Source: Natrinema ejinorense
GTDB taxonomy: Archaea; Halobacteriota; Halobacteria; Halobacteriales; Natrialbaceae
Length of the DNA stretch: 64,000 bases
Assembly (NCBI RefSeq): GCF_002494345.1
Contig: NZ_NXNI01000001.1
Coordinates: 372,001 to 436,000 of the forward strand
Reading direction: 5' to 3'
Below the pieces are notes generated by a model. It was not told the DNA's origin. It saw only the letters and a list, made by a program, of their open reading frames with translations, and did no database searches. Within the stretch, counting starts at the first letter, position 1. Every line of letters starts with the position of its first letter. Made by a program: the position numbers and the translations under genes. Below, piece by piece: positions 24,082-32,940 of the stretch.

Positions 24082-26451
24082 CTACCCCCACCACCCTGTA
24101 TCCGTGTCGTCGTCGAAGACGTCCTCCGGCTGGAGGAAGCCAGTCTCCCAACTCGTGTCCTTGAGGGCGAAAGATCCGGAGTTGTCGTCAGGCCATCCCT
24201 CGGAGTCAGATAGGTCAGGGCCTCTGAACCGGGCCCGGATGTCAAGGTCGCGAGTCACTGGCGTTGCCTCCCGCACCATCCGACTGGTTTCCATTGCCTC
24301 TGATCCCGAATCAGCCTGAAGCGACGCAATAACAGAACTATCTGCAACTGCTTCTAGGTCCGTTCGAATTGCTTCTTCCGATTGCAACCCGGACTGGAAT
24401 CCTTCATCGAGGCCAGTGGCCATCTCAGACCCCATCACTTCTTGCGATGCCAACCTGGACTGCAGATCCTCGTCGAGATATGTCGTAGTATCTGACTCCT
24501 GTCCGAACACATCTCCCGCTGCAGCCGCAGTTAGCTCGTCTGGCTCTGGATTGGCTTCAACCTCAGCCTCAGCCGATCCGTCTCCAGGATCCTGCGTAGA
24601 GGTTATCGCAGTCTGCTCGAAGGACCCATCTGGATCGAGATCCAGAGCCGCTTCTTCCATCCCACCACCGGGATCCTGACCAGTTGCTACGGCAGTCTCC
24701 TCGAGAGGATCATCTGGATCCACATCCAGAGTCGCTTCCTCCAATCCCCCACCGGGATCTTGCCCAGCAACAATGAGATCATCGGATGGGCGATCTGGCT
24801 CAGAGTCCAGTACGGCTTCAGCCGTCTCGTCTCCAGCCCCCGCAGTATTGGATGCCTCGGATGCTTCTACGGCTGTCTCCGATGCCTCTTCATTACCAGA
24901 GGGAGTTTCCTCGCGTGCGTCCTCATACGCCCGTCGGTAAGCATCCTCAGACTCGAAACGGTCTCGGCTGGGGATCCGCTGACGCGCCTGTTGAGCGCTT
25001 GGATCTCCGATGCGGATGTTCTCTTCCTCGGCGATTCGATCAGCCATCATCTCGCGCTCGCGTCTGAACTCCTCCGGAGACGAGAACTGGTCTCGTGAGG
25101 GGAGCTCGTCTTCTGCGCGCTCTGTCAAGATCGCCCGTTGGCGCTCTCGTTGGAATTCGGCTTCAGAAGAGAAGCTCTCTCGCGACGGGAGATTTTGTTC
25201 TGCACGTTGCTCGGGCGAGAGATCGTCGACGGTCCGAGATGACTGTGGCCTCTCCCTTGTTATCGTCAGCTCCATCTGGCCACGATCACTGCTCCGGATC
25301 ATCTGCCGAGTTCGGGCTCCCCGAGTTGGTGCTGCCCTAAGCAGCCGATTGCCAGCCGTCGCTGCCCCAGACGGCACGACGACGGAGCCCACACCGACAC
25401 CAGCACCTTTTGCGATAGTGAGTCCAGGATCCTCTCCGAGAGACTCTCCGGAGGCCCTCAGACTGCGCATCGCAACATCGGATCCTTCCTCGACACCGAC
25501 TTGTGCTCGGTCCGATGTGTGTTGAAGAGGGACGGTGCCGCCTGCTTCAGCCCCGAGAGTAAGAGCCTCTCGAGGGTCCTCTATGACACCTCGTGGCCCA
25601 AGCTCACCGAGTTTCCTTGTTGCCTCGAGGCGAGCATTGACTGCTTTTGCTGCTTCGTTCTCTGCCCATTTGGCTGCATCTCCTGCCGCCAGAGCGCCGG
25701 CAGCAGGATCAACAGCTTTGATCCCGCTCTCGGTTCCTTGTCCGACTACCTCATCAATTGGTGGAGTTTCGACAGCTACGCCCGGAACGGTCGTCACGTA
25801 GTATGTCGATTCAGGGGCGACTGATTCGGCAGCGTCACCGATTTTTGACGCACCTTTCTGCCAGGCACCGGAGGCATTCTCCAATGCCCGGCCCACCTTC
25901 GAATCCCGTTGTTCATCGATTTCAGCCTGGATCTCCCCATCTTCTCGAGTAACCTCGATATCTGCATTAGGATGCTCTTCCTCGAGTTGTTCTCGGGCCA
26001 GACGCATCTCTGCCTCTGGGTCGACATCGACATTGACATCCTCTCCATCGTCACCGAACTCCACATTGATGTCGTCCGCCTCGAGGTCCTCGTTCTCCGC
26101 AGCGACCTGCTCTCGGACGCGATCGCGACGAGCCTCTTCGGTTAGTTCGAAACTGGTCTCTTCTTCGCCTAGCTCGACGCGGTCGATGTCTCCAGGCTCG
26201 AGATCGTCTCGCTGCTCGGCGATCTGCTCGCGTGCCTGCTCGCGACGTGCTTCCTCGGTGACTTCTGCCTGAATCTCGCTGTTCTCGACAGAGACGTCGA
26301 TGTCTTCTGGGTCATAGCGATCGTCTTCTGCTGCGATCTCCCGAGCGGTCTCGCGCTCGACCTCGCGGCGGCGCTCGTCACGAACATCCAGCCGCTGGAC
26401 TTCTTTCCTGTCTCGAGGGGCATCGAGGCGATCGCGGACATCATCTGCCAT
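24082..26451 (-). CDS. large repeat-containing protein of the virion-like operon
   Basis: 789 residues. N-terminal three to four tandem repeats of about 45 aa (EEARREQAREQIAEQRDDLE, then EEARRDRVREQVAAENEDLE), each with an acidic beta motif. A small-residue-rich middle (about 230-330), Arg/Glu repeats with R(I/L)PSRDxFxSE-type motifs, then tandem GQDPGGGxEEAxLDxDPD repeats near 590-660. No clear TM. A scaffold, tape-measure-like or internal structural protein is plausible; no homology is recognised. Confidence 0.55.
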   Translation of the reverse strand: MADDVRDRLDAPRDRKEVQRLDVRDERRREVERETAREIAAEDDRYDPEDIDVSVENSEIQAEVTEEARREQAREQIAEQRDDLEPGDIDRVELGEEETSFELTEEARRDRVREQVAAENEDLEADDINVEFGDDGEDVNVDVDPEAEMRLAREQLEEEHPNADIEVTREDGEIQAEIDEQRDSKVGRALENASGAWQKGASKIGDAAESVAPESTYYVTTVPGVAVETPPIDEVVGQGTESGIKAVDPAAGALAAGDAAKWAENEAAKAVNARLEATRKLGELGPRGVIEDPREALTLGAEAGGTVPLQHTSDRAQVGVEEGSDVAMRSLRASGESLGEDPGLTIAKGAGVGVGSVVVPSGAATAGNRLLRAAPTRGARTRQMIRSSDRGQMELTITRERPQSSRTVDDLSPEQRAEQNLPSRESFSSEAEFQRERQRAILTERAEDELPSRDQFSSPEEFRREREMMADRIAEEENIRIGDPSAQQARQRIPSRDRFESEDAYRRAYEDAREETPSGNEEASETAVEASEASNTAGAGDETAEAVLDSEPDRPSDDLIVAGQDPGGGLEEATLDVDPDDPLEETAVATGQDPGGGMEEAALDLDPDGSFEQTAITSTQDPGDGSAEAEVEANPEPDELTAAAAGDVFGQESDTTTYLDEDLQSRLASQEVMGSEMATGLDEGFQSGLQSEEAIRTDLEAVADSSVIASLQADSGSEAMETSRMVREATPVTRDLDIRARFRGPDLSDSEGWPDDNSGSFALKDTSWETGFLQPEDVFDDDTDTGWWG

Positions 26452-27381
26452 TTAGATCACCCCGAGCGACGTGACGAGGTTGATCATGATCGGGATCGCC
26501 GACCCGCCGCCATCAGATGCTGCAGTGCCTGCGATCCGCGAGGCGAGCGCTGGTCCGAGCAATCCCAGCGCGAAGCAGCCGATCGCAATGATGACCATCC
26601 GGATCGCGCGACCGCGATGGGCCTCCGGATCCATCTCTGCCAGCCGTCCGCGCGTCTCCTGCATTTTCATTTCCTCGCTCGAGGACTGCGACCAGTGGAG
26701 TTCGTACGCCTTGTCCATGCTCACGATCCAGCCGGCAGTGCTCTGTAGTGGGTTCCGAGCGTCGACCCACACGTCGTCGAACGGCTCGCGGAGGCCGCTC
26801 TCGCCGCCATCAGCGACTGTTGTCTGTGGATCGGTGTACTCTGTTGGCGAGATGCCGTCTGCAGTCTCCTGCACTGTCTTGACTCGCCGCCAGTCCGAGT
26901 CGACTGCCTCGGCGACTCGAGCGGCTACCGGAGACGCGAGCTCGTGATCGTCCGCAACTCCAAAGGCGACTGGCGCTTTGCCGATTCGGACGGTCGAGAT
27001 ATCCGTGAGCGTCCACTCTTCGCCGTTGGCCGTCTCGACTTTGCCTTCGTCACTGTTGACCTGCGCGGGTCGAGGGACGGCGACACCGTCGCCGTAGATC
27101 GTCATGACGATCAGATTCGCATCGGTTGTTTTCCACAGCCCCTCGATGCCCGACTTGATCAGCCCCTTCTGGATACGGGACCGTCCGGGGATTCGGCGGC
27201 TGATCCCGATGATCAGCTTCGCAAAGAACGCGAGCAGTAACTTGATCGGGAAGTACAGAACCGCTGCGACGGAGTCGCCTGCTGTTTCTGCTGCTTCGAT
27301 TTTCTGTGCCTCGGTATCCTCGTCGTCCCACGAGAACTCGTCGTCGAAAATGTCGTTGTCCGTGTTGTCGTTGTCAGTCAT
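26452..27381 (-). CDS. membrane protein with TMs at both ends
   Basis: 309 residues. Acidic N-terminus, hydrophobic region about 38-62 (AVLYFPIKLLLAFFAKLIIG), soluble beta-rich domain, and C-terminal hydrophobic stretches (VIIAIGCFALGLLGPALA, IMINLVTSLGVI). Overlaps the upstream stop by one base. Structural or assembly role inferred from the operon. Confidence 0.55.
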   Translation of the reverse strand: MTDNDNTDNDIFDDEFSWDDEDTEAQKIEAAETAGDSVAAVLYFPIKLLLAFFAKLIIGISRRIPGRSRIQKGLIKSGIEGLWKTTDANLIVMTIYGDGVAVPRPAQVNSDEGKVETANGEEWTLTDISTVRIGKAPVAFGVADDHELASPVAARVAEAVDSDWRRVKTVQETADGISPTEYTDPQTTVADGGESGLREPFDDVWVDARNPLQSTAGWIVSMDKAYELHWSQSSSEEMKMQETRGRLAEMDPEAHRGRAIRMVIIAIGCFALGLLGPALASRIAGTAASDGGGSAIPIMINLVTSLGVI

Positions 27382-27950
27382 CAGTCGAACACCTTGTTGA
27401 GTGCACCGCGAATGCGACCGCTCGAGCCGCTATCCCCTTCGTCAGTCTTCTCGAGTCTGCTCGTGTGCACGGCCTCGGTAACCGATCGAAGACCGCGAGC
27501 CTCGATCCCGAGACTCTGCATCGCCGTTTTGGCAGTCTCTGCCTCGCGAACGTGCCGTCGCTCCTGATCGGTCTGGCCGATGCGGGGTGCCTGATCGGGA
27601 CGATCGTGGACTCCCTGAGCCAGCTCGAGCAGCGGACCACGACAGAGTCGGCCGGGGTCGTGCTCGCTGACGATCCGCTCTGCCCGGTTCTCGTTGAGCC
27701 ACCGATGCCGACGGTAGTCTTCGCGACTCTCGTTGGCGATCGGGAACATCTGAGAGAGCTCTGGACCGAGCTCTTCCTCGATCCAGTCGGCCATATCGGC
27801 GTCGCGAAACTCTTCCAGGAACTCTTGGCTCTGCGTTTCCTCGACCAGTTGCTCCGCCTGCCGCGAGGCCTGTTTCGAGGATGCTGACCGCTCCTGCAGT
27901 TCTTCTCGCTGTCTTTGCTGTTGCTCTCGTGCCTGTTTCTCTGAGGTCAT
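27381..27950 (-). CDS. charged helical protein
   Basis: 189 residues. A Gln/Arg/Glu-rich coiled coil occupies the first 50 residues (KQAREQQQRQREELQERSAS), followed by a helical region without a recognised domain. Overlaps neighbours by 1 and 4 bp. Confidence 0.55.
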   Translation of the reverse strand: MTSEKQAREQQQRQREELQERSASSKQASRQAEQLVEETQSQEFLEEFRDADMADWIEEELGPELSQMFPIANESREDYRRHRWLNENRAERIVSEHDPGRLCRGPLLELAQGVHDRPDQAPRIGQTDQERRHVREAETAKTAMQSLGIEARGLRSVTEAVHTSRLEKTDEGDSGSSGRIRGALNKVFD

Positions 27951-28252
27951 GATATCGAATCTCGCTGGGTATCGATGTCTGGTTCAGCTGGGAAGACGCC
28001 CAGCAGCGCGCCGATCAGTGCGATCGCGGATAAGAGAGCAAGGCCGGTGAAGATCCAGCGGATGGGGCCGATCTGAACCGGCACCTTGCTGCCGTTGGAG
28101 ATCACAACGACTTCCGGGATGAACGCGAGCAGCAACCACGTCGTCGTCGCGATCGCCGTCGAGAAGACGACGGCTTCCTCGAGGACCCCGTAGATAACGG
28201 TGAACAGTGTCGCGATCGCGATGGTCGCGAAGAATACGCCAGACCACGTCAC
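27947..28252 (-). CDS. three-TM membrane protein
   Basis: 101 residues from GTG 28252, which overlaps the upstream stop (GTGA); the ORF upstream of it is antisense-like. Hydrophobic segments: GVFFATIAIATLFTVIYGVL, TTTWLLLAFIPEVVVI, WIFTGLALLSAIALIGALLG. Confidence 0.6.
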   Translation of the reverse strand: MTWSGVFFATIAIATLFTVIYGVLEEAVVFSTAIATTTWLLLAFIPEVVVISNGSKVPVQIGPIRWIFTGLALLSAIALIGALLGVFPAEPDIDTQRDSIS

Positions 28253-28713
28253 CAGGACCCACCTCCGCTGGGAAGCCGCGCGATCCAGAGGAGGATCGTC
28301 CCAACCCCCGCGATCAGGGCAGTCCACGCGATCGGCACTGCCAGCGGCTCGACGACAGCCGCGATCGACTCTGTCTGGTCATCGGTTGTCGTGTACTCGT
28401 AATCGATAGAGACGGTCGCGCCGTCGTACTCCGTTGATGACGTAATCTCGCCACTTTCGTTATCGAGGAAGTAATCGGTACCTCGCTCAAGTTGCTCGCC
28501 GGTCGCGTTGCTCTCGACAACATCGCTGCCCTCGACGAAGTGATACCAGTCGTCGCTGGCCTCGAGGACGATCGGCTCGGTCTCGTTGAGCGTGTGCAGT
28601 TCGTCTGTAACGTTCTCCGTGACCGTCGCACTCTCGTGTTGCGTGCTGACGCCGAGAAACAGCACGCCCGCTAAAACCACGACTATCGCAACGGTCCAGA
28701 TATTCCCATTCAT
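28249..28713 (-). CDS. secreted-type membrane protein anchored at both ends
   Basis: 154 residues. N-terminal TM or signal (IWTVAIVVVLAGVLFLGV), a 90-residue extracellular beta domain with N-glycosylation sequons (NVTDELHTLNETE), and a C-terminal TM (VPIAWTALIAGVGTILLWIA). Confidence 0.6.
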   Translation of the reverse strand: MNGNIWTVAIVVVLAGVLFLGVSTQHESATVTENVTDELHTLNETEPIVLEASDDWYHFVEGSDVVESNATGEQLERGTDYFLDNESGEITSSTEYDGATVSIDYEYTTTDDQTESIAAVVEPLAVPIAWTALIAGVGTILLWIARLPSGGGSW

Positions 28714-28744
28714 TGGTTGCTAAAAACGCGGATTTGGGTGGACC

Positions 28745-29071
28745 TCAACGGGATCCGAAGCCACCGCCGAAGTAGCGCATGATGGCGCTTGCTGCGACGA
28801 TCAGGAGGCCGACGACCAGCAGCGACAGTGCTGCAACGCCGGTCGTCTCGAGATCGGTGACGATCTCGGCGAAGGGGCCACTATCGACTGCTACAGCTCC
28901 GTGGACTTCGGTAAGTACGAGGGCCAATATCAGGATCGTGATTAGTGCCCCGCCGATGAGTTGAGCCTCCTGCATGACCCCGCGACTGTCCATGTCCAGC
29001 CGATCGTTGACGACCGACTGGGCCGCGTCTCGATTCTTCTCGACTTTTTCGCTTTTGAGTTTGTCTAACAT
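28745..29071 (-). CDS. capsid-like two-TM protein (tandem paralogue 2)
   Basis: 108 residues from ATG 29071 (a GTG at 29077 overlapping the upstream stop is the alternative). Charged N-terminus, TM1 (GGALITILILALVLTEVHGA), short polar turn, TM2 (AALSLLVVGLLIVAASAIMR) and the tail YFGGGFGSR. It shares the frame ETTGVAA/xSLLVVGLL with its neighbour at 29074. Two hydrophobic helices joined by a short polar turn in tandem paralogues is the layout of spindle-shaped virus major capsid proteins (SSV1 VP1/VP3, His1). Confidence 0.55.
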   Translation of the reverse strand: MLDKLKSEKVEKNRDAAQSVVNDRLDMDSRGVMQEAQLIGGALITILILALVLTEVHGAVAVDSGPFAEIVTDLETTGVAALSLLVVGLLIVAASAIMRYFGGGFGSR

Positions 29072-29073
29072 TG

Positions 29074-29421
29074 TCACCTGTTGCCGCCGAATCCGCCACC
29101 GAAGTAGCGCATGATCGCGCTTGCTGCAACTACCAGTAGTCCGACAACGAGCAGACTCATGGCAGCGACGCCAGTTGTTTCGAGGTCGCTCACGACCGAC
29201 CCGAACGGGCTGTCATAGGTCCCATTCGTCTGTGAGAAGTCAACCGCGTTGTACACCTCCGTGAGTACCAACGCGATTATCAGGATAGTGACCATTGACC
29301 CGCCGATCATTCGAACCTCGCCTAAAATCGCCCGGTCATCCTCATCCAGCGATCGTGAGGATCGGAGCATTTCGCCCCCGATCTTCAGTGTCTGGGTAAT
29401 TTGGTCTCTTTTCGATCCCAT
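29074..29421 (-). CDS. capsid-like two-TM protein (tandem paralogue 1)
   Basis: 115 residues: TM1 GGSMVTILIIALVLTEVYNA, turn containing NGTYDSPFGSV, TM2 AAMSLLVVGLLVVAASAIMR, tail YFGGGFGGNR. First gene of the leftward operon, as expected for an abundant structural protein. The spindle-virus capsid assignment is an inference from topology and duplication; a pilin-like or pore subunit is possible. Confidence 0.55.
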   Translation of the reverse strand: MGSKRDQITQTLKIGGEMLRSSRSLDEDDRAILGEVRMIGGSMVTILIIALVLTEVYNAVDFSQTNGTYDSPFGSVVSDLETTGVAAMSLLVVGLLVVAASAIMRYFGGGFGGNR

Positions 29422-29457
29422 CGCTAAATCGGCCGGCAGTCAATCAGTTAAAAATCC

Positions 29458-29467
29458 GTAATATTAC
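29458..29467. promoter_or_regulatory. palindrome GTAATATTAC in the divergent promoter
   Basis: Perfect 10-bp palindrome between the two divergent operons, with a partial copy GTAATAT at 29493-29499 and a TATA-like ATATATGG between them. It could be the operator for the AbrB-like protein at 29555. Confidence 0.45.
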
Positions 29468-29554
29468 AGATATATGGTATGCTAGTCAGACAGTAATATG
29501 ATTCAACTATGACGGTAACCGGATTATAAGTCAACAAATCGCTATGGCCGAGAT

Positions 29555-29824
29555 ATGGCACAGTCATCAAGCCATCGAACAGCCTCGGATGACGGGGTCG
29601 AGACGGCTGATATGGATGTCCTCATGCGAGAGGCAGAACCGAGGACGATTCAAGAGAACAATACGGGCTCGCTGTCCAGTACGCTAAATAGAGACTTCTG
29701 TGAACACATCGGGATTCATGGAAGTTCCGCGGTCCAGTTGTTAGTTCACAGCGGTGCGGTCCCCGTCCTCGTCGACGAACAGTGTATTATCATCCGACCG
29801 CATCCGGAGGGGTCCGATGAGTAA
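29555..29824 (+). CDS. AbrB-like small protein
   Basis: 89 residues. The C-terminal part (SLSSTLNRDFCEHIGIHGSS, then AVPVLVDEQCIIIRP) resembles a single AbrB-type beta hairpin unit; the N-terminus is disordered. First gene of the rightward half of the divergent pair, so it may regulate both. Confidence 0.5.
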   Translation: MAQSSSHRTASDDGVETADMDVLMREAEPRTIQENNTGSLSSTLNRDFCEHIGIHGSSAVQLLVHSGAVPVLVDEQCIIIRPHPEGSDE

Positions 29825-30326
29825 CGACGATATCCCCCAGCGGTCGCGACGGCCGACCCAGATGGTCAACGACGCCCTCGAGGAGATGCATCGTCGCCGG
29901 GCCGAATACCGGCGCGCAAAGGCTGTTGGGGCCGTTACCAAGCAGCTACAGGCCAGTTTTCAGAGTGCCGTCGTTAGCGTCTACGACGAGTTGCTTCCCC
30001 ATCGCGACCGCGTTGAGGAGACGTGGGAGGATTACAACCTCGATCAAGTCCACACGCTGGCAAACGCCAAAATCACGAATCAGAAGGTGGACACGACAGG
30101 CGGTCGGATCAAGCAGATCAGTGAGAGCAAGCCCTACCGGATCCCGTGTCAGAAGCTCCTCGAGTGGTCCCACCAGTTCGACGAGATCGCTGGGGAACTC
30201 GGATTCTCGTCATCGGTCAAAGACCGGGTAGCGAGGAACGATCCCGATAAAAGCGATCTGCGGGGTCTGCTCCGAGATCGTGGCCAGTTCGAAGCTGCCG
30301 AGCAACTGCCGGGTGGTGACGAATGA
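29817..30326 (+). CDS. basic helical protein
   Basis: 169 residues from ATG 29817, overlapping its neighbours by 8 and 4 bp. Helical, with a coiled-coil-like start (ALEEMHRRRAEYRRAK) and a conserved-looking block RIPCQKLLEWSHQFDEIAGE. It is directly coupled to the ATPase gene, so probably its partner. Confidence 0.55.
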   Translation: MSNDDIPQRSRRPTQMVNDALEEMHRRRAEYRRAKAVGAVTKQLQASFQSAVVSVYDELLPHRDRVEETWEDYNLDQVHTLANAKITNQKVDTTGGRIKQISESKPYRIPCQKLLEWSHQFDEIAGELGFSSSVKDRVARNDPDKSDLRGLLRDRGQFEAAEQLPGGDE

Positions 30327-31162
30327 GTACTGTCGATTCTGGGGGCCCGGAAGTCCGGGAGCCGGATCACGACATCCCAGTTGATAAGGACTTCAGCGGC
30401 CCGTTCTTTCAAGAGATCGGTCGCCGGAAGCTCGAGGGTCGAGACGCGAAGATTCTCGTTACGGCAGACGACGCGCAGACTGGCGTTGGAAAATCGAACC
30501 TCTGTGACTTTCTGGGCTACGTTCTCGATACGACCGAGGACGGGTTCTCGCCGGACAAGATCGCGATCGACCCGCCGGAGTTCTTCCAACTCTACGGCGT
30601 CGTCGAACCGGAATCGGCGATCGTCCTCGAGGAGGGAGAGCAACTGGACTCCCGTCGATCGATGAGTCACGAGAACGTCGATGCCAGCCAGACCTGGGCG
30701 ATGGAGCGCGTTCGAGAGATCATCGCGCTGATGAACTTGCCGAGTCCGGAGATGATCGACGGGCGTCTCGAGATGCTGGCCGACTACTGGGTCAACGTCG
30801 AGATCCGTGGTCGGGCCAGGATCTACAAAAAGAAGATCAACCGGATCAAGCGCGTCGTCTACTACGAGACCCTGCAGGTTCTCGAGTGGCCGAACATGGA
30901 TGGCTCCGAGACGTTCCGGACGATGCAGGACCTCAAGCTTGATCGCTTGGACGACAAGGAATCATCGGACAACTGGATTCGGCAGTCCGACCACGAACAG
31001 CAACTCGAGAAGGCGCGCAAAGAAGCCGATCGGAAACGGCGAGACGAGTTACTCGCGTCGATCTATGAAGAGAGTGAACTGTCCGCGAACGACATCGCGA
31101 GATGCTCTGCCGTCGAAATCTCTGATGGACGTATCAGACAAATCGCCAATGATCAGGGCTAA
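30323..31162 (+). CDS. P-loop ATPase of the virion-like module
   Basis: 279 residues. Walker A DDAQTGVGKSNL (about 50-61), Walker B AIVLEEGEQLD with the catalytic Glu, and a C-terminal HTH-like segment (ELSANDIARCSAVEISDGRI). The domain order (P-loop then HTH) resembles packaging or DnaA/Zot-type ATPases found beside viral structural genes. It could power genome packaging or extrusion. Coupled by ATGA to the gene before. Confidence 0.65.
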   Translation: MSTVDSGGPEVREPDHDIPVDKDFSGPFFQEIGRRKLEGRDAKILVTADDAQTGVGKSNLCDFLGYVLDTTEDGFSPDKIAIDPPEFFQLYGVVEPESAIVLEEGEQLDSRRSMSHENVDASQTWAMERVREIIALMNLPSPEMIDGRLEMLADYWVNVEIRGRARIYKKKINRIKRVVYYETLQVLEWPNMDGSETFRTMQDLKLDRLDDKESSDNWIRQSDHEQQLEKARKEADRKRRDELLASIYEESELSANDIARCSAVEISDGRIRQIANDQG

Positions 31163-31403
31163 CGATTCGATACCAGAAACCGCAAGACGGCGATGTGGGT
31201 TTGCGCTGTTAGTAGCTCCGACAGCACTATACATACTGTTGCACGCCCAAAGCCAGTTGACGGACAGGATTGGTAAACTCGGAGGCAGGGGGTGCGGGGA
31301 CGATCGTGATCCCGAGTTGTGGAGATCGCGATCGAGATCGGCGTCGACGTCAAGTTCGATCTGGATGTCGCGACCAGTGGATCACGATGGAGGTCGGCGA
31401 TGA
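31149..31403 (+). CDS. possible 84-aa membrane ORF
   Basis: ATG 31149 overlaps the ATPase end by 14 bp and its TGA overlaps the next ATG (31400). One hydrophobic segment (CGFALLVAPTALYILLHA), then an Arg/Ser-rich tail that looks less like real coding. The stretch 31319-31400 reads more naturally in the frame of the next gene. Low confidence. Confidence 0.3.
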   Translation: MIRANDSIPETARRRCGFALLVAPTALYILLHAQSQLTDRIGKLGGRGCGDDRDPELWRSRSRSASTSSSIWMSRPVDHDGGRR

Positions 31404-31840
31404 GACGGCAGCTCGTTCAGGAGTGGATCGTCCAGGACCGGTGTGCGTGTGACGACTGTTCGGTCGAGAACTTCGTCCGGTTGCGAGCGCTGGCTGTTTG
31501 CGTTGCTCCAGCGATCGCGCTGCTGGTTGCACTCCACGTGATCGGCGTGCCGGCTCCAGTGTTCGTGGCAGTTCCCTTCGTCGTGGTACTCGGCACTGTC
31601 GAGTGGATCGGTCCGGCGATCAAGGAAGCCGTACCGTCAGAGTGTCAGGCTGGGGAGATGGGCCAAGATGCCCCGATGAGTGGTGTGGAGTTCACTGCGT
31701 TTCTTACTGCGATCGTGTTCCTCATCGCTGTACAGCAAGGGTCATCTCAGATCTTCCTTGCCTCGGCGATCGCGTTCGTCACGTTCATGATCGAGGCCTC
31801 GGGGCTCCTTGAGGAAGAGACGAGCGGAGTGGACGCATGA
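31400..31840 (+). CDS. multi-TM membrane protein
   Basis: 146 residues from ATG 31400 (MRRQLVQEWIVQDRCACDDC); GTG 31319 would add 27 acidic residues and is possible. About four TMs (AVCVAPAIALLVALHVIG, VFVAVPFVVVLGTVEW, FTAFLTAIVFLIAV, IFLASAIAFVTFMIEA). Overlaps the next gene by 4 bp. Confidence 0.55.
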   Translation: MRRQLVQEWIVQDRCACDDCSVENFVRLRALAVCVAPAIALLVALHVIGVPAPVFVAVPFVVVLGTVEWIGPAIKEAVPSECQAGEMGQDAPMSGVEFTAFLTAIVFLIAVQQGSSQIFLASAIAFVTFMIEASGLLEEETSGVDA

Positions 31841-32103
31841 GTCTTCTCGAGAAGTTCCATGAGGAATACGAGTGCGACGGAGATCTCGTGTTGTTCCGCT
31901 GCACGGAGTGTAGTCGTACGTCGTTGAGTCTCGGCTCGATACATGCGCATTGCGAGAAGCATCGCGGATACACCCAGTTCAACCACCAGCTGCCGTTCAC
32001 GAAAACCTCGATGGTAGACTTCGATGCCCTGATAGAGTATACCGAGGTCCTTTGTGTCAAGCAGACTCATGAAATCAGCTTGAACGAGGTCGAAGGCATG
32101 TGA
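31837..32103 (+). CDS. C2H2-type zinc-finger protein
   Basis: 88 residues with FRCTECSRTSLSLGSIHAHC containing a CxxC and a following H-x-C-x3-H: a single C2H2-like finger in the middle of the protein. Coupled at both ends (ATGA-type). Confidence 0.6.
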   Translation: MSLLEKFHEEYECDGDLVLFRCTECSRTSLSLGSIHAHCEKHRGYTQFNHQLPFTKTSMVDFDALIEYTEVLCVKQTHEISLNEVEGM

Positions 32104-32282
32104 GTCTATTCGATGAGACTGCGTTCTACGGACTCGGTGGCACAGGGAATCTGCCGCGACCATCCGATGCATTCCCAATCGATCCGGCGATAGTCGCCAC
32201 GCTCTGTTTCCTCCCGATGGCCGTCGAGATCGTGAAGGAAACCCTTGTCCGAGAACCCCGTCTTCGAGAACGATTCTATTAG
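32100..32282 (+). CDS. 60-aa protein with one hydrophobic segment
   Basis: Starts at ATG 32100 overlapping the previous stop. One possible TM (AIVATLCFLPMAVEIV). Its 3' end (TTGTCCGAGAACCCCGTCTT) is similar to the start of the dispersed 110-bp repeats at 32941, 41348 and 43045. Confidence 0.45.
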   Translation: MSLFDETAFYGLGGTGNLPRPSDAFPIDPAIVATLCFLPMAVEIVKETLVREPRLRERFY

Positions 32283-32359
32283 ATCATTCCAACACCTGAA
32301 CGCCGACTATCTCAGTAATTGACGACAAATTCATTGCTGTAGGATAGTAATCAAACCTG

Positions 32360-32935
32360 ATGACTGAGGATGACGATGATAGCAAACTGCCCGACAGGCG
32401 GAGCGTTATCACTCACATTGTAGCCGTTATTTTTGGTTGGATTTTAGGTGCCTTTCTTGACCCGTTTAGACGGTTTGTGAATAGCCTGATTGCTAGTACT
32501 CCCCTAGGAAGGAAAGCCGAGATCGCCTTTGGATATTCATCAAGCTCAGAAATAGAGGGTAAGGGGTACATGATTCGTATACGTAATACTGGAGAAGAGA
32601 CTGCTGAAAACCTGGCTTTCCATATTGGTTTTGAAGAGAAAATAACGGCTGTAAAGGGCGAGGATTGGATAAACACACCTCCAGCGCCTGATCTTGATAT
32701 CGCTATCACTGATGGAGGTATCGCTAGAATTGATGTTGCTGCAGTTAGACGGGATTTCCAAGAGCATTGGAATCCTCTAGAAATCCATTTTTCTGTTGAG
32801 GAAGGATCTCAGAGCGACTTCGCTCATAGAATAGATGATGACGAAACAGTCTTCATGGCTTATAGATATTCTTGGACGTTTCTGGGAGAACAATATTACG
32901 AGTCTACAGAACATCACTTAGCAAAAACGAATTAG
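32360..32935 (+). CDS. membrane-anchored beta-domain protein
   Basis: 191 residues. One N-terminal TM (HIVAVIFGWILGAFLDPF), a basic linker, then a beta-rich domain containing IRNTGEETAENLAFHIGF, an Ig/LEA-like edge motif. Much more AT-rich than the operon before it: the start of the accessory island. Similar in architecture to 43270-43923 and 44142-44828. Confidence 0.5.
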   Translation: MTEDDDDSKLPDRRSVITHIVAVIFGWILGAFLDPFRRFVNSLIASTPLGRKAEIAFGYSSSSEIEGKGYMIRIRNTGEETAENLAFHIGFEEKITAVKGEDWINTPPAPDLDIAITDGGIARIDVAAVRRDFQEHWNPLEIHFSVEEGSQSDFAHRIDDDETVFMAYRYSWTFLGEQYYESTEHHLAKTN

Positions 32936-32940
32936 TTCCA

